Assembly: GCA_050747865.1 (NCBI GenBank)
Contig: JBOGJI010000186.1
Span: forward strand, 1 to 41,232
Direction: 5' to 3'
Length of the DNA stretch: 41,232 nt
Source of the DNA: JBOGJI01 sp050747865
GTDB lineage: Bacteria > Acidobacteriota > Thermoanaerobaculia > Multivoradales > JAHEKO01
The position numbers and the translations under genes are program-made. This document shows positions 40,975 through 41,232 of this stretch, piece after piece; within the stretch, counting starts at the first letter, position 1; each line of letters opens with the position of its first letter. The notes under the pieces are model-generated. The model saw nothing but the letters and a program-made list of their open reading frames with translations. It ran no database searches and was not told the origin of the DNA.

Positions 40975-41232
40975 GTGAGCGACAACGTGATCTTAGCGAC
41001 AGCAGACGACCGGGCTCAGCGCCCATGGTCTGGCGCGACATCCGGCGGGCCGGGCCGGAGAGCCTCGGGTGGGGCCTTGCAGACGACGCTGGTCCTCGGT
41101 GGCACCGGCAAGACCGGCGGCCGGGTGGCCGAGCGGCTGGCGGCGCGCGGCCTGCCCGTGCGCCTGGGCTCGCGCTCCGCCGAGCCGGCGTTCGACTGGG
41201 AGGACCAGGCCACATGGGGACCGGCGCTGTGC
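40975..41232 (+). CDS. NAD(P)-binding (NmrA/SDR-like) protein, partial at right edge
   Basis: The frame opens at GTG 40975 (GGAGGA about 9 nt upstream) and is still open at the window end, 86 codons on. The dinucleotide-binding start is LVLGGTGKTGGRVAERLAAR, with PVRLGSRSAEPAFDWED after it, typical of NmrA-like Rossmann proteins. The first 34 residues are polar and unusual for the family, so a TTG at 41077, directly before the Rossmann strand, is a possible start. Confidence 0.75.
   Translation, partial: MSDNVILATADDRAQRPWSGATSGGPGRRASGGALQTTLVLGGTGKTGGRVAERLAARGLPVRLGSRSAEPAFDWEDQATWGPALC

Overview
The window is a stretch of very GC-rich (roughly 70%), densely coding bacterial chromosome. 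GTG and TTG starts are common and genes often overlap by 4 nt. An ECF sigma factor of the TTALVHE type next to a TPR-tailed serine/threonine kinase, a split glycine decarboxylase (gcvPA/gcvPB) and a lipoprotein D-aminoacylase-like enzyme suggest a member of Acidobacteriota or a neighbouring phylum. That is an inference from gene content; there is no rRNA here to test it.

Layout. 1-1566 (-): start of a sodium:solute symporter gene that runs off the left edge. 1567-2035: intergenic, holding a C-terminal scrap of an IS91-like transposase. 2036-7222 (-): ECF sigma factor, membrane-anchored Ser/Thr kinase with TPRs, a 46-aa protein, and a five-bladed tachylectin-like propeller with a coiled-coil tail. 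7355-8512 (-): MscS-type channel. 8572-12810 (+): three exported enzymes (D-aminoacylase-like, class C beta-lactamase-like, LD-carboxypeptidase). 12826-13579 (-): a PIN-toxin/AbrB-antitoxin pair whose promoter overlaps, back to back, the promoter of modABC (13673-16244, +). 16266-17838 (-): a haem-motif protein and a virginiamycin-B-lyase-like propeller, the latter directly behind tRNA-Ala(CGC). 18029-19212: divergent DUF1761 and DUF4287 genes flanking a large inverted repeat. 19242-20147 (-): AraC regulator. 20262-22362 (+): membrane-anchored cell-wall amidase followed by a MamK-like actin. 22388-23785 (-): beta-CASP metallo-beta-lactamase RNase. 23893-25411 (+): three overlapping genes (DUF883-like, small membrane protein, phosphodiesterase). 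25460-29916 (+): gcvT-gcvH-gcvPA-gcvPB. 30014-33412 (+): small membrane protein and a UvrA paralogue whose start codon lies in a hairpin. 33429-34025 (+): AhpD-like protein. 34138-34888 (+): a second AbrB/PIN pair with an apparently leaderless promoter. 34955-38282 (+): DoxX protein and a large LuxR/MalT-type activator. 38303-41232 (+): small single-domain genes, two N-terminally truncated genes, a 56-bp repeat present twice, and the start of an NAD(P)-binding protein.

The less expected parts are the sigma/kinase/small-protein/lectin cluster, the amidase plus MamK-like actin pair, the D-aminoacylase homologue lacking the usual metal ligands, the operator shared between a toxin-antitoxin pair and modABC, the protein gene starting 8 nt after a tRNA, and the repeated UUCG-hairpin element next to truncated genes. 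All protein assignments come from motif reading without database searches.
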